The position numbers and the translations under genes were made by a program. A stretch of DNA of 41,287 bases, taken from Sphingomonadales bacterium 63-6. GTDB taxonomy: Bacteria; Pseudomonadota; Alphaproteobacteria; Sphingomonadales; Sphingomonadaceae. The stretch lies in NCBI GenBank assembly GCA_001898545.1, contig MKUB01000179.1:375-41661 (forward strand), in the 5' to 3' direction. Positions 32,842 to 41,287 of the stretch are shown here, piece after piece (position 1 is the stretch's first letter; each line of letters starts with the position of its first letter). Below the pieces are notes generated by a model. That model ran no database searches and was not told the DNA's origin. It saw only the letters and a list, made by a program, of their open reading frames with translations.

Positions 32842-34011
32842 ATGAAGACCCAGGTTTGCATTATCGGCGCGGGCCCTGCGGGGCTGATGCTTGGCCATCT
32901 GCTGCGGGCGGAAGGCGTGGAATGCGTGGTTCTGGAACGCCAGACCGGCGATTATGTGCTCGGCCGTATCCGGGCGGGCGTGCTGGAAACGGTGACGGTG
33001 GACCTGATGGCCCGGCTGGGGCTGGATGCCCGCCTCCGGGCCGAGGGGCCGGTGCATGACGGGTTCAACCTTGCCGATGGTGAGCGGCTGATCCGCATCG
33101 ATCTTGCGGACCTCACCGGCAAGCATGTGACCGTCTATGGCCAGACCGAGGTAACGCGCGATCTGATGGAGGCCAGCGCAGAGCGCGGGCTGGAAGTGAT
33201 CTACGAAGCAGGCGATGTCACATTGCACGATGTGGAAAGCGATGCGCCTTACGTAACCTACAGCAAGGACGGCTCGACCCACCGGATCGACTGCCGCTTC
33301 ATCGCCGGGTGTGACGGGTTCCACGGACCGAGCCGTCAGGCGATCCCGGCCAATGCCGGGCAGGCGTTCGAGAAGGTCTATCCCTTCGGCTGGCTGGGCA
33401 TTCTGGCCGATGTGCCGCCCTGCAATCACGAGCTGATCTACGCCAACCACGAACGCGGCTTCGCGCTCGCTTCCATGCGCAGCGAGACGCGCAGCCGCTA
33501 TTATGTGGACGTGCCGCTGACCGACAAGGTGGAGGAATGGAGCGATGACAGGCTGTGGGACGAGCTGGCAATCCGCCTCGGTCCCGATGCCGGATCGCGC
33601 ATCACGCGCGGGCCCGCGCTGGAAAAGAGCATCGCCCCGCTGCGCTCCTATGTGTTCGCCCCCATGCGCCATGGCAGCCTGCTGCTGTGCGGTGACGCGG
33701 CCCATATCGTGCCGCCTACCGGAGCCAAGGGCCTCAACCTCGCGGCGAGCGATGTGCTTTATGCCGCCGATGCGCTGACCGGCTTCTTCAAGAAGAACAG
33801 CCCCGATGCCATTTCCGGCTATTCGGACAAGGCGCTTGCCCGCGTGTGGAAGTCGGAGCGTTTCAGCTGGTCCCTGACCATGCTGATGCACCGTTTCCCG
33901 CAGGATGGCCCGTTCGAGCGGGCGATGCAGGTGGCGGAGCTGGATTATATCGCTTCCAGCCGTGCGGCGCGCACCGCGATTGCGGAAAATTACGTCGGCC
34001 TGCCGGTCTGA
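32842..34011 (+). CDS. pobA: 4-hydroxybenzoate 3-monooxygenase (PobA)
   Basis: The protein has 389 residues. The ATG at 32842 follows GAGGA; the GTG at 32833 is an alternative three codons upstream. The FAD-binding GxGxxG reads VCIIGAGPAGLMLGHLL, the middle CDGFHGPSRQAI motif and the late GDAAHIVPPTGAKGLNLAASD motif are those of class A flavin monooxygenases, and the length equals typical PobA. It converts 4-hydroxybenzoate, NADPH and O2 to protocatechuate in the cytoplasm. Beside two p-cresol methylhydroxylase-like units it provides the ring-hydroxylation step of a 4-alkylphenol route. No 4-hydroxybenzaldehyde dehydrogenase or protocatechuate dioxygenase is in the window. Confidence 0.92.
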   Translation: MKTQVCIIGAGPAGLMLGHLLRAEGVECVVLERQTGDYVLGRIRAGVLETVTVDLMARLGLDARLRAEGPVHDGFNLADGERLIRIDLADLTGKHVTVYGQTEVTRDLMEASAERGLEVIYEAGDVTLHDVESDAPYVTYSKDGSTHRIDCRFIAGCDGFHGPSRQAIPANAGQAFEKVYPFGWLGILADVPPCNHELIYANHERGFALASMRSETRSRYYVDVPLTDKVEEWSDDRLWDELAIRLGPDAGSRITRGPALEKSIAPLRSYVFAPMRHGSLLLCGDAAHIVPPTGAKGLNLAASDVLYAADALTGFFKKNSPDAISGYSDKALARVWKSERFSWSLTMLMHRFPQDGPFERAMQVAELDYIASSRAARTAIAENYVGLPV

Positions 34012-34185
34012 TCGCACCTTTTGCAGCCGGGGCGGGGCATTCGCGCGGCGAATTGCCCAGCTCCGGCAGTCACTTGGGGCCGTTGACCGGCTCTGGCGCA
34101 CATGTCGGCGCGGGTGGAGAGGAAGGGACTTTCTCTCTGCGCAACTGCCATCTAGTCTCCCCTGCCTGTCTGTCTGGAGACATAT

Positions 34186-36453
34186 GTGGCTATTCTCGGC
34201 CGGAACTTGTCCGACCAATTCCCCTCGGTTTCAATAGGGTGGGGCCTGCGCACGGCGGCGTGTTTCGCGCTGGCGGCGGCGCTGTGCCCGCCGGCCTGGG
34301 CGCAGGACGGCAACGGGCAGGAAGGGGCGGAGCAGAAGGAATCCGCGCCCGAACAATCTCCACCGACTGATAACACTGCCGCCAGGCCGATCATTTCCGA
34401 CGAGGATTTCGAAAAGGCGATTCCTCCGCTCGAAGGTAATCTGGAAAGCATCGAGGAGTGGGAGGCCGAGCAGGAACGGCTGGAGCAAGAGGCTGTCCGC
34501 CGTTCCGGCGCCATGACCGTGCGAGTACAGGGCGCGGATGAGCGTGACGAGGCGGCGCGCGCTGCTTCCCTGCCGATGCTGGACGATATGGGCGAACCCA
34601 TCCCGCTGGATGCCTCGCTCGATCAGCCGCTTACGCCGCTGTCCGAATTCGATCTGGAACCCGTGGATGCCAAGGCGCTGGGCGAGGATACGGATCTGGA
34701 CCGGCAATTGCGCTATGACTGGCGGATCGACGGGCTGGACGGTCTGCAGGGCACGGTGAGCGAAAGCGATGTCCGCTCCCGCTTCCGGGGCATTTCGGCG
34801 CTGGACGATGGCGATGGCAGCTCCGCCACAGGCACGCAGCTCAGTTCGCGCCTCACGGCAGACCGGCAATTGCTGGCCGATATTCTCTCCGCCGCTGGCC
34901 ATTTCGACGCGGAAGTCGATCCGGCGATTGAACTGCCCGCTCCCGGTCAGGAAGGGCGGGCCAATGCCATCCTGACGGTGCGCCCCGGCCCGCAATATGC
35001 CTTCGGGACCATCGCCTTCGATGCGCCGCCGGTCGTCCCCGAAAATCTCATCAGCCGCAACTTTCCGCTGAAGCCGGGCGACCCGATCCTGGCGGAAGAT
35101 GTGCTGGCGGCGGAGGCGGCGATTGCCGTGCGCCTTCCCCGCAATGGCTATCCCTTTGCCGAAGTGGGCCAGCGGGACATTCTGCTGGATGAGGAAACCC
35201 GCACGGGGGATTACACTTTGCCGATCACGCCGGGCCCGCGCTCGCGCTTCGGGGATGTCATTCCCCAGGGCGATCCGGTGTTCGATCCCGAACATATCTA
35301 TGTCCTCGCTCGCTTCCGCAAGGGCGACCTCTACGATGCGGCGAAGCTGGACGATCTGCGCGATGCGCTGGTGGCCACCGGGCTGTTTTCGGTCGTGGCG
35401 GTGGAGCCGACCAAGACCGGACGCGACGCGGGCGACGATACGGAATTTGCCGATCTGGTAGTGCGGCAGAGCCGGGGGCCGCAGCGCTCCATCTCCTTGA
35501 GCGGCGGCTACAGCACCGGGCAGGGCCTGCGCGCGGAAGGAAGCTGGACCCATCGCAATCTGTTCCCGCCCGAAGGCGCGCTGATCCTCAGCGGTGTGGC
35601 GGGCACGCAGGAACAGGGGCTGGGCGCCACCTTCCGCCGGTCCAATGCCGGGCGGCGGGACCGGACGGTGGAACTCGCCCTCTCGGCGCTGCACAGCAAT
35701 TACGACGCCTATAATGCCTATACCGGGCGGCTGGCCGGGCGGATCAGCTATGACAGCACGCCGATCTGGCAGAAGAAGCTGACCTATTCCTATGGCTTCG
35801 AATTGCTGGCCAGTAGCGAAAAGAGCTATGTCTTCGCCCGTCAGGCGCGCGAGCGGCAGACCTATTACATCGCCGCCTTGCCGGGGCAGGTGGGCTTCGA
35901 CACCACGAATGACCTGCTCGATCCGGTGCGCGGTTTCCGCGTCAATCTGAAGCTTTCGCCCGAATATTCCGGTGGCGGCCAGAACCTCATCTATGGGCGC
36001 GGCATGGTGGAAGGATCGGCCTATCGCTCCTTCGGCAGTTTCGTGCTGGCGGGCCGGGTGCGGGTGGGTTCGATCATCGGGGCCGAGCGGGAAGAGCTTG
36101 CCCCTTCAAGGCGCTATTACGCGGGCGGCGGCGGCTCGGTGCGCGGATTCGGCTATCAGGAACTGGGGCCCAAAGACCCTGACAATAATCCCGTGGGCGG
36201 GCGCAGCCTTGTGGAAGGGGCAGTGGAGGCGCGGTATCGTTTTGGCGATTATGGGGTAGTGGCCTTCGTCGATGCGGGGCAGGTCTATGAAAGCTCTATG
36301 CCGGGCTTCAACGACATTCGCTTCGGCGCCGGGATCGGCGGACGGTTCTATACCAATTTCGGCCCGGTGCGCCTTGATGTGGCGACCCCGCTGGCCCGCA
36401 AGCCGGGCGAATCCCGCGTGGCGGTCTATGTCTCGATCGGGCAGGCGTTCTGA
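34186..36453 (+). CDS. tamA: TamA-like outer-membrane assembly protein (Omp85/BamA family)
   Basis: The protein has 755 residues starting at a GTG (34186) with GGAG six bases upstream; the ATG two bases earlier is out of frame and soon stops. The signal peptide ends at CPPAWAQ. It is followed by an unusually long acidic, Glu/Pro-rich segment of about 130 residues, then POTRA-like domains (LTVRPGPQYAFGTIAFDAPP, YVLARFRKGDLYDAAKLDDL). The C-terminal barrel includes the Omp85 lid-loop motif GGGGSVRGFGYQ and the ending GPVRLDVATPLARKPGESR. The stop overlaps the tamB start (TGATG), the usual tamAB pairing. Confidence 0.9.
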   Translation: MAILGRNLSDQFPSVSIGWGLRTAACFALAAALCPPAWAQDGNGQEGAEQKESAPEQSPPTDNTAARPIISDEDFEKAIPPLEGNLESIEEWEAEQERLEQEAVRRSGAMTVRVQGADERDEAARAASLPMLDDMGEPIPLDASLDQPLTPLSEFDLEPVDAKALGEDTDLDRQLRYDWRIDGLDGLQGTVSESDVRSRFRGISALDDGDGSSATGTQLSSRLTADRQLLADILSAAGHFDAEVDPAIELPAPGQEGRANAILTVRPGPQYAFGTIAFDAPPVVPENLISRNFPLKPGDPILAEDVLAAEAAIAVRLPRNGYPFAEVGQRDILLDEETRTGDYTLPITPGPRSRFGDVIPQGDPVFDPEHIYVLARFRKGDLYDAAKLDDLRDALVATGLFSVVAVEPTKTGRDAGDDTEFADLVVRQSRGPQRSISLSGGYSTGQGLRAEGSWTHRNLFPPEGALILSGVAGTQEQGLGATFRRSNAGRRDRTVELALSALHSNYDAYNAYTGRLAGRISYDSTPIWQKKLTYSYGFELLASSEKSYVFARQARERQTYYIAALPGQVGFDTTNDLLDPVRGFRVNLKLSPEYSGGGQNLIYGRGMVEGSAYRSFGSFVLAGRVRVGSIIGAEREELAPSRRYYAGGGGSVRGFGYQELGPKDPDNNPVGGRSLVEGAVEARYRFGDYGVVAFVDAGQVYESSMPGFNDIRFGAGIGGRFYTNFGPVRLDVATPLARKPGESRVAVYVSIGQAF

Positions 36454-39400
36454 TGGCTGACGATATGCTCACCGAAACTGCGCCGGAAGAGGAGCGCAAG
36501 GCACCGGAGCGGCGCTTCAGGCGGCTGTGGCTGATACTGGCCGGCCTGCTGGCGCTGATCGTGCTGGCGCTGGGCGGCGGGCTGGTGTGGATCGACACGC
36601 CGGGCGGGCATCGCTTCGTTGCGCGGCAGATCAATGCGCTGGAATTCCAGAACGGCATGACCGTGCATGTCGGGCGGATCGACGGTTCGATCTATAACAA
36701 GCTGGAAGTCATCGACCTCCAGATCGGCGACCCGAAAGGCGCCTTCGCCATTGCCCCGCGCGCGAAGATGGACTGGCGGCCCTTTGCCTATCTGTCCAAC
36801 CATGTGGACATCCGCTCGCTCACCGCGCCGCTGGTGCAGGTGAAGCGACTGCCGGAATTCCGCGCGGTGGAAACGAACGAGCCGCTGCTGCCCGATCTCG
36901 ATATCGATGTGGCCAAGCTCGACATTGCCCGGATCGAGATCGACCCGGCAGTGACCGGCCAGCGCCATGTCGCCTCGCTCAGCGGCAAGGTCGAGATCGC
37001 GGACCGCCGCGCCATCGTGGATGCGCGGGCGCAGGCTCTCGCGGGAGATGGCCTTGCGGGCGGCGACCGGCTGGTGCTGAAGCTGGACGCCGTGCCGGAA
37101 AAGAACCGGCTGGATGTCGCGCTCGACCTCGATGCCCCGGCCAATGGGCTGGTGGCGGGCCTGACCGGCAAGGCCGAGCCGCTCACCGCCAAGCTGTCCG
37201 GCAAGGGTGACTGGGCCAAGTGGGACGGCGCGCTGACCGGCGCCTATGGCAAGGACAGCCTGGCCGATCTGGCGCTGAGTGCGCGCAACGGGACTTTCGG
37301 CGTCAAGGGCAAGGCGAGCCCCGGCCTGCTGCTGCCCGCTTCCGGCGCGACGATGTTCGAGCCTGCCATCCAGATCGACCTTGCCACCACGCTCGATCAG
37401 CGCCGCGCCGATATCAAGGGCACGCTGGACAACGCCAATTTCCACCTCGCCGCCGATGGCCTGGTCGATCTGGGCGAAAACCGGTTCGAGGATCTGGCGC
37501 TGGATTTCCGCCTGCTGCGCGCCGCCGCCATCGCGCCCGATTTCCGGGGGCAGGGCGTGGTCGCCAGCCTGAAGCTGGATGGCGCCTTCGCCACGCCGCG
37601 TATTGGCTATACGATCAACGCTGCCCGGTTGGGCTTTGGCGATACGGCCATTGTCGGGCTTGCCGCCAATGGGCAGGGCCGGGTGGATGCGGATCAGGCT
37701 TTGGTGCCTGTCCATGCGCGCGCGCGGATGATTGAGGGGCTGGATGCGGCGGCGGGCGAATTGCTTACCAATGTGCGCCTGGATGGCGATCTGGCGGTGA
37801 AATGGCCGCGCATCCTGTCCGACAATCTGCGCATCCGTTCCGACCGGATCGACGCGACGGCCGTGCTGGTAGCCGATGTTTCCACCGGGCTCTATACGGG
37901 CGGGCTGAACGGGCGGATCGGCAATTATGCCGTGGCCAGCGTCGGCCGTTTCGACATTTCCAGCAAGCTGGACCTCAAGACCGAGCGCAACGGCTTCCGC
38001 ATCGCCGGCTCCGTCACGGCGCGCAGCCGCGAGATATTCAACGAATCCGCGCGGGACTTTCTGGGCGGCAATGGGCTGATCTCGGCCAATATTTCCTATG
38101 GCACGGACGGGGTCGCGCGGGTTTCGGCCCTGCGCATCGCCGCGCCGCAATTCCGCATGGCCAATGGCAGCGGCTTCTATCGCCCCGATGGCGCAATCGG
38201 CTTTACCGGCGCGGGTATTTCGGACCAATATGGCCCGCTATCGCTGGCGGTGAACGGAACGCTGGCGCGTCCCGTGGCCATCGTGATGGCGGAAAAGCCG
38301 GGTCTGGGCGTGGGGCTGGCCAATCTGCGGGCGGAGATCAGGGGCACCGATACGGGTTATGCCCTGCTGGCCACGGGGGAGAGCGATTACGGGCCCTTCG
38401 ATGCCGATCTGGCGATCCTCTCCGGCACGGGGCCGCTGACCATCGACATCAATCGCGGCAATTTCGCGGGCGTCAATCTGGCGGGCCGGGTGGTGCAGAG
38501 CGCGGCCGGGCCCTTTACCGGGACGCTCACCGCCAATGGCTCCGGCATCGACGGGCAGGTGCAATTGCTGGCTGAGGGAGAGGCGCAGCGGGCGCTGGTG
38601 AATGCCACCGCCAGCAATGCCGTGCTGGGCAGCCCGGCGCGACTCTCCATCTCCCGCGCCATCGCCACGGCGGATATTACCCTGCTCGATCAGCCGCATG
38701 TCGTGGCCGATGTGCAGGTGGCGGGGCTCGCCATGGAAGGCTTCGCGCTGGAACGGGCGCGGGCGCAGATAGATTATCGCGGCGGTTCGGGTACGGCCAA
38801 GCTGCTGGCCAAGGGCAATCGCGGCACGCAGTTCGACATTGCGGCCAATGCCCAGATGGCGCCTGAACAATGGCGCGTGGCGCTGCGCGGCAATGCGGGC
38901 GGCATTGGGTTCCAGACCGTCAATCCCGCCCGGATCAAGCTGGGCGAGGGCACTTATGAGCTGCTGACCACTAACCTCGCCCTGCGGCAGGGCAACGTCC
39001 AGCTCGCGGGCATTTACGGCCCCGAAACCAAGCTGCAGGCACGGCTCAAGGATGTGGACCTTGCCGTGTTGCGCCCGGTCATGCCCGAATTGGGGCTGGG
39101 CGGTGTCGCATCGGGCAGCGTGGATTTCTCCCAGCAGGGCGATGGCTTCCCCAGCGCCGATGCGCGGCTGACGGTGCAGCGCTTTACTCGCACCAGCCTG
39201 GCTTCCATCAGCCAGCCGGTCGATCTGAAAATGGTCGGGCGCTTGCAGCCCGATGGCGGGACCCTGCGCGCGGTGGTGGAACGCAATGGCAGTGTTGTGG
39301 GCCGGGCCAATGCCGATCTGCGGCCGCTGGGGCCGGAAAGCGGCAGCTGGGTCACGCGGCTTATGGCTGCGCCCTTGGGCGGGGGCATCCGCTACAATGG

Positions 39401-40694
39401 CCCGGCCAGTGTCCTGTTCTCGCTCGCGGCCTTGCCGGATCAGCATCTGACCGGAGCCATCGGCGTGGCGGCGGATTTCACCGGGCGGGTCCAGTCCCCT
39501 TCGCTGACCGGCGTGGTCCGCGCGGACGATCTGACCTATGTGAACGATACCTATGGCACGCGGCTCACCAAGATGCGGGTACGCGGCACTTTCACAGATG
39601 ACCGGCTGGAAGTGAGCGAGCTTACGGCCACAGCCGGAAACGGCACGGTCAGCGGCAGCGGCTTTGTCAGCCTGTCGAGCGAGCGGGGCTATCCGCTCCA
39701 GCTCGACCTCAAGCTCGACAATGCGCGGCTGGCCGATGCGCCGGGCATGGAGGCGCGCGCCACCGGCACGCTGGCGATCATCAATAATCCGGGCGAACCG
39801 GCGATAATCCGCGGCACGATCCGCCTGCCCGAAACCCGCTATCGCATCGTGCGCGAAGGGGCGGCGCAGATCCGCACGCTTACCGGCATCCGCCGCAAGT
39901 CTGACGAGGCGCAGCAGGCGCTCAGCCAGGCGGCGCTGGCCCGCAAGGATGCAAAGCCCGATGCGATTTCCGGCGTCCCTTCCAACTGGCGGCTGGAAGT
40001 GGATGTTGTCGCGCCCGAGCGTGTATTCGTCAGCGGCATGGGGATGGAATCCGAATGGTCCGCCGACATCAAGCTGCGCGGCACTACCGGCAATCCCCGC
40101 ATTACCGGCGGGATCGATCTGGTGCGCGGCACGCTGGGCTTTGCCGGGCGCAGCTTCGATCTGAAGACGGGCCGCATCCGTTTCAACGATGGCGATCCCT
40201 ATAATCCGACCCTCTCGGTAACGGCGGAGGGCGAGGCCGACGATGTGGATGTCGCGCTGGAACTGACCGGATCGGCCACCAATCCGCGCATTACCTTCAG
40301 CTCCACGCCTTCGCTGCCGCAGGACGAAATCCTGGCGCGCATCCTGTTCGGCAGCTCCATTGGCGAGCTTTCCACCATCCAGGCAGTGCAGCTTGCTTCC
40401 TCGCTCAACGCGCTGCGCGGTTCGGGCGGATTCAGCCCGCTGGGCGTGCTGCAATCGGCCTCGGGGATCGACCGTATCCGCATTCTCGACGCGGATGAGG
40501 CCAATGGGCGCGGCACGGCGGTGGCTGTGGGGCAGTATATCACCAACGATATCTATGTTGAGATCGTGACCGATGCGCGCGGCTATACCGCCACCCAGAT
40601 CGAGATCAGCCTGACCCGCTCGCTCTCGGTACTCAGCCAGATGGGCAGCTTCGGCGGATCGAACGTCAATATCCGCTATCGCAAGGATTATTGA
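36453..40694 (+). CDS. tamB: TamB-like translocation/assembly or lipid-bridge protein (DUF490)
   Basis: The protein has 1413 residues. An N-terminal membrane anchor (LWLILAGLLALIVLALGGG) leads into a very long periplasmic beta-strand-rich region, with a repeating pattern of LDLxxxxA and GxLxxA strands characteristic of AsmA/TamB beta-taco proteins. The C-terminal DUF490 domain includes WRLEVDVVAPERVFVSGMGM, ITGGIDLVRGTLGFAGRSFD, PSLPQDEILARILFG and the final YRKDY. It acts between the inner and outer membranes with TamA in outer-membrane protein or phospholipid transport. It is coupled to tamA, and a small lipoprotein follows. Confidence 0.93.
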   Translation: MADDMLTETAPEEERKAPERRFRRLWLILAGLLALIVLALGGGLVWIDTPGGHRFVARQINALEFQNGMTVHVGRIDGSIYNKLEVIDLQIGDPKGAFAIAPRAKMDWRPFAYLSNHVDIRSLTAPLVQVKRLPEFRAVETNEPLLPDLDIDVAKLDIARIEIDPAVTGQRHVASLSGKVEIADRRAIVDARAQALAGDGLAGGDRLVLKLDAVPEKNRLDVALDLDAPANGLVAGLTGKAEPLTAKLSGKGDWAKWDGALTGAYGKDSLADLALSARNGTFGVKGKASPGLLLPASGATMFEPAIQIDLATTLDQRRADIKGTLDNANFHLAADGLVDLGENRFEDLALDFRLLRAAAIAPDFRGQGVVASLKLDGAFATPRIGYTINAARLGFGDTAIVGLAANGQGRVDADQALVPVHARARMIEGLDAAAGELLTNVRLDGDLAVKWPRILSDNLRIRSDRIDATAVLVADVSTGLYTGGLNGRIGNYAVASVGRFDISSKLDLKTERNGFRIAGSVTARSREIFNESARDFLGGNGLISANISYGTDGVARVSALRIAAPQFRMANGSGFYRPDGAIGFTGAGISDQYGPLSLAVNGTLARPVAIVMAEKPGLGVGLANLRAEIRGTDTGYALLATGESDYGPFDADLAILSGTGPLTIDINRGNFAGVNLAGRVVQSAAGPFTGTLTANGSGIDGQVQLLAEGEAQRALVNATASNAVLGSPARLSISRAIATADITLLDQPHVVADVQVAGLAMEGFALERARAQIDYRGGSGTAKLLAKGNRGTQFDIAANAQMAPEQWRVALRGNAGGIGFQTVNPARIKLGEGTYELLTTNLALRQGNVQLAGIYGPETKLQARLKDVDLAVLRPVMPELGLGGVASGSVDFSQQGDGFPSADARLTVQRFTRTSLASISQPVDLKMVGRLQPDGGTLRAVVERNGSVVGRANADLRPLGPESGSWVTRLMAAPLGGGIRYNGPASVLFSLAALPDQHLTGAIGVAADFTGRVQSPSLTGVVRADDLTYVNDTYGTRLTKMRVRGTFTDDRLEVSELTATAGNGTVSGSGFVSLSSERGYPLQLDLKLDNARLADAPGMEARATGTLAIINNPGEPAIIRGTIRLPETRYRIVREGAAQIRTLTGIRRKSDEAQQALSQAALARKDAKPDAISGVPSNWRLEVDVVAPERVFVSGMGMESEWSADIKLRGTTGNPRITGGIDLVRGTLGFAGRSFDLKTGRIRFNDGDPYNPTLSVTAEGEADDVDVALELTGSATNPRITFSSTPSLPQDEILARILFGSSIGELSTIQAVQLASSLNALRGSGGFSPLGVLQSASGIDRIRILDADEANGRGTAVAVGQYITNDIYVEIVTDARGYTATQIEISLTRSLSVLSQMGSFGGSNVNIRYRKDY

Positions 40695-40695
40695 G

Positions 40696-40890
40696 ATGCG
40701 CCGCGCGGGGTTCTGCCTGCTGTGCCTTGCTTTGGCGGGATGCGGGAAACCGGATTTCGACCAGCGCTATTCCGAGAAGGAAAAGCAATTGTCGAGCGAG
40801 GCGGCGGCGATGCAGACCGAACTGGACAAGCGGATGACCGAGAAGCCCGGGATTGAAGTGCCGGAGAGCGGGAAGGGGCAGGGCGAGTAG
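40696..40890 (+). CDS. Small lipoprotein downstream of tamB
   Basis: The protein has 64 residues starting one base after the tamB stop. MRRAGFCLLCLALAGC is a lipoprotein signal with lipobox LAGC (Cys16). The mature part is a charged, probably helical stretch (YSEKEKQLSSEAAAMQTELD) with no known domain visible. Its position suggests co-expression with tamAB and a possible accessory role in the envelope; no function is established. Confidence 0.75.
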   Translation: MRRAGFCLLCLALAGCGKPDFDQRYSEKEKQLSSEAAAMQTELDKRMTEKPGIEVPESGKGQGE

Positions 40891-40925
40891 GGGGCGTTTT
40901 CGTTACGCCCTGTTCGTTACGCTCG

Positions 40926-41002
40926 GTGAGCCCCTGCTCAGGCAGGGGCCTCCAACCCGATGGCGCGACATGCCGGAGGCCCCTGCCTGCGCAGGGGCTC
41001 AC
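40926..41002. repeat. REP-like inverted repeat element 1
   Basis: Two 28-base arms (40926-40953 and 40975-41002) are inverted copies with a single mismatch, around a 21-base loop. Each arm also folds alone as a small hairpin (GCCCCTG and CAGGGGC). This is the layout of REP/BIME extragenic palindromes. It lies 36 bases after the small lipoprotein gene and may also end transcription of the tamAB operon. Confidence 0.8.
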
Positions 41003-41024
41003 GGGGTTTGCGATTATCCCCCCT

Positions 41025-41098
41025 TTCGTCATTCCCGCGCAGGCGGGAACCCAGTTCGGCGGTTGCTGCTGGGTTCCCGTTTTCACGGGAATGACGAA
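41025..41098. repeat. REP-like inverted repeat element 2
   Basis: A 30-base left arm (41025-41054) and right arm (41069-41098) pair over 13 outer and 11 inner bases, with a 6-base internal mismatch and a 14-base loop. The TCGTCATTCCCG outer and GGGAACCCAG inner sequences are the familiar proteobacterial extragenic palindrome that is scattered in many genomes. Both strands give short open frames (for example ...RHSRENGNP...) that are artefacts of the repeat. Confidence 0.85.
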
Positions 41099-41287
41099 GG
41101 TTGGGTTGGGCAGGGTGCAAACACACCCTCTCATCCGGCGGCGAGCCCGGACGTAACGCCGTGAGGAAACTCAAAGGAACCGCGCGGCCGGCAACGCGCC
41201 GGGAGCAGTACGGAAGGTTTATCTTGCGAATGGCCTTGGCGCCTGTTCCGCTGCGCGCCAAGGCTCGGCCCTGTCCGGAGCGGCTGG
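41099..41287. other. Unassigned sequence at right edge
   Basis: I see no supported gene in this last stretch. A minus-strand frame from 41261 runs back through both repeat elements and is unlikely to be translated. The sequence at 41155-41287 has GC-rich self-complementary patches but no RNA family that I recognise; it could be the edge of a further repeat or of a gene outside the window. Confidence 0.4.

Noticed and set aside
34035-34058. Bulged stem-loop (GGGCATTCGC / GCGAATTGCCC) after pobA
   Set aside because: It could end pobA transcription, but there is no T-run and the stem has a bulge, so I did not list it as a terminator.
40938-41261. Minus-strand open frame of 107 codons
   Set aside because: It runs straight through both inverted-repeat elements and reads the familiar artefact RHSRENGNP; there is no sign of a real protein.

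Overview
The window is high-GC, densely packed proteobacterial DNA. The gene types suggest an alphaproteobacterium close to the sphingomonads: two TonB-dependent receptors with sphingomonad-type signal peptides, EmrAB-NodT efflux, an aromatic-catabolism operon, TamAB, and many 1-4 base stop/start overlaps. The genus is inferred from style, not from a marker gene.

Layout. (1) 2-6370: the tail of a ribose-phosphate pyrophosphokinase, a beta-CASP metallo-beta-lactamase RNase, a convergent phosphoribosyltransferase, a Mg2+-type P-type ATPase and a flippase-like membrane protein. A near-consensus FNR/FixK box precedes the ATPase, which suggests oxygen-responsive control. (2) 6380-11752: a TonB receptor divergent from a secreted fusion of cyanophycinase and isoaspartyl peptidase/L-asparaginase, which is coupled to an Lrp/AsnC regulator. 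This looks like a cyanophycin (or beta-aspartyl peptide) utilisation locus. (3) 11773-16514: a MarR repressor divergent from emrA-emrB-NodT, with a 17-bp inverted repeat between them. (4) 16725-27087: a split system. On the + strand are a BtuB-like TonB receptor and a beta-propeller-like lipoprotein. On the - strand is a tightly overlapping operon of a polytopic membrane protein, an ExbB/MotA/TolQ-like protein, a DUF2149-like/ExbD-like protein and an exported, membrane-anchored CobN-type chelatase. The two arms converge on a lower-GC island (about 20.2-21.4 kb) that carries a frameshifted gene and a small unknown gene. An identical 17-nt sequence lies upstream of both arms, in the same orientation relative to each.

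(5) 27397-34011: an operon of two p-cresol-methylhydroxylase-like flavoproteins, each followed by its own cytochrome c, with a Tat-signal protein between the pairs. A promoter overlapped by a perfect 20-bp palindrome precedes it. An AraC/PobR-type regulator and PobA (4-hydroxybenzoate 3-monooxygenase) follow, giving a plausible route from 4-alkylphenol to protocatechuate that lacks only an aldehyde dehydrogenase. (6) 34186-40890: tamA, tamB and a small lipoprotein. (7) 40891-41287: two REP-like inverted-repeat elements and unassigned sequence.

The strongest candidates for undescribed biology are the split TonB/propeller/CobN/ExbBD-like system with its shared upstream motif, and the cyanophycinase-isoaspartyl peptidase fusion with its divergent TonB receptor. 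All family calls were made by eye from protein motifs; no database search was run.
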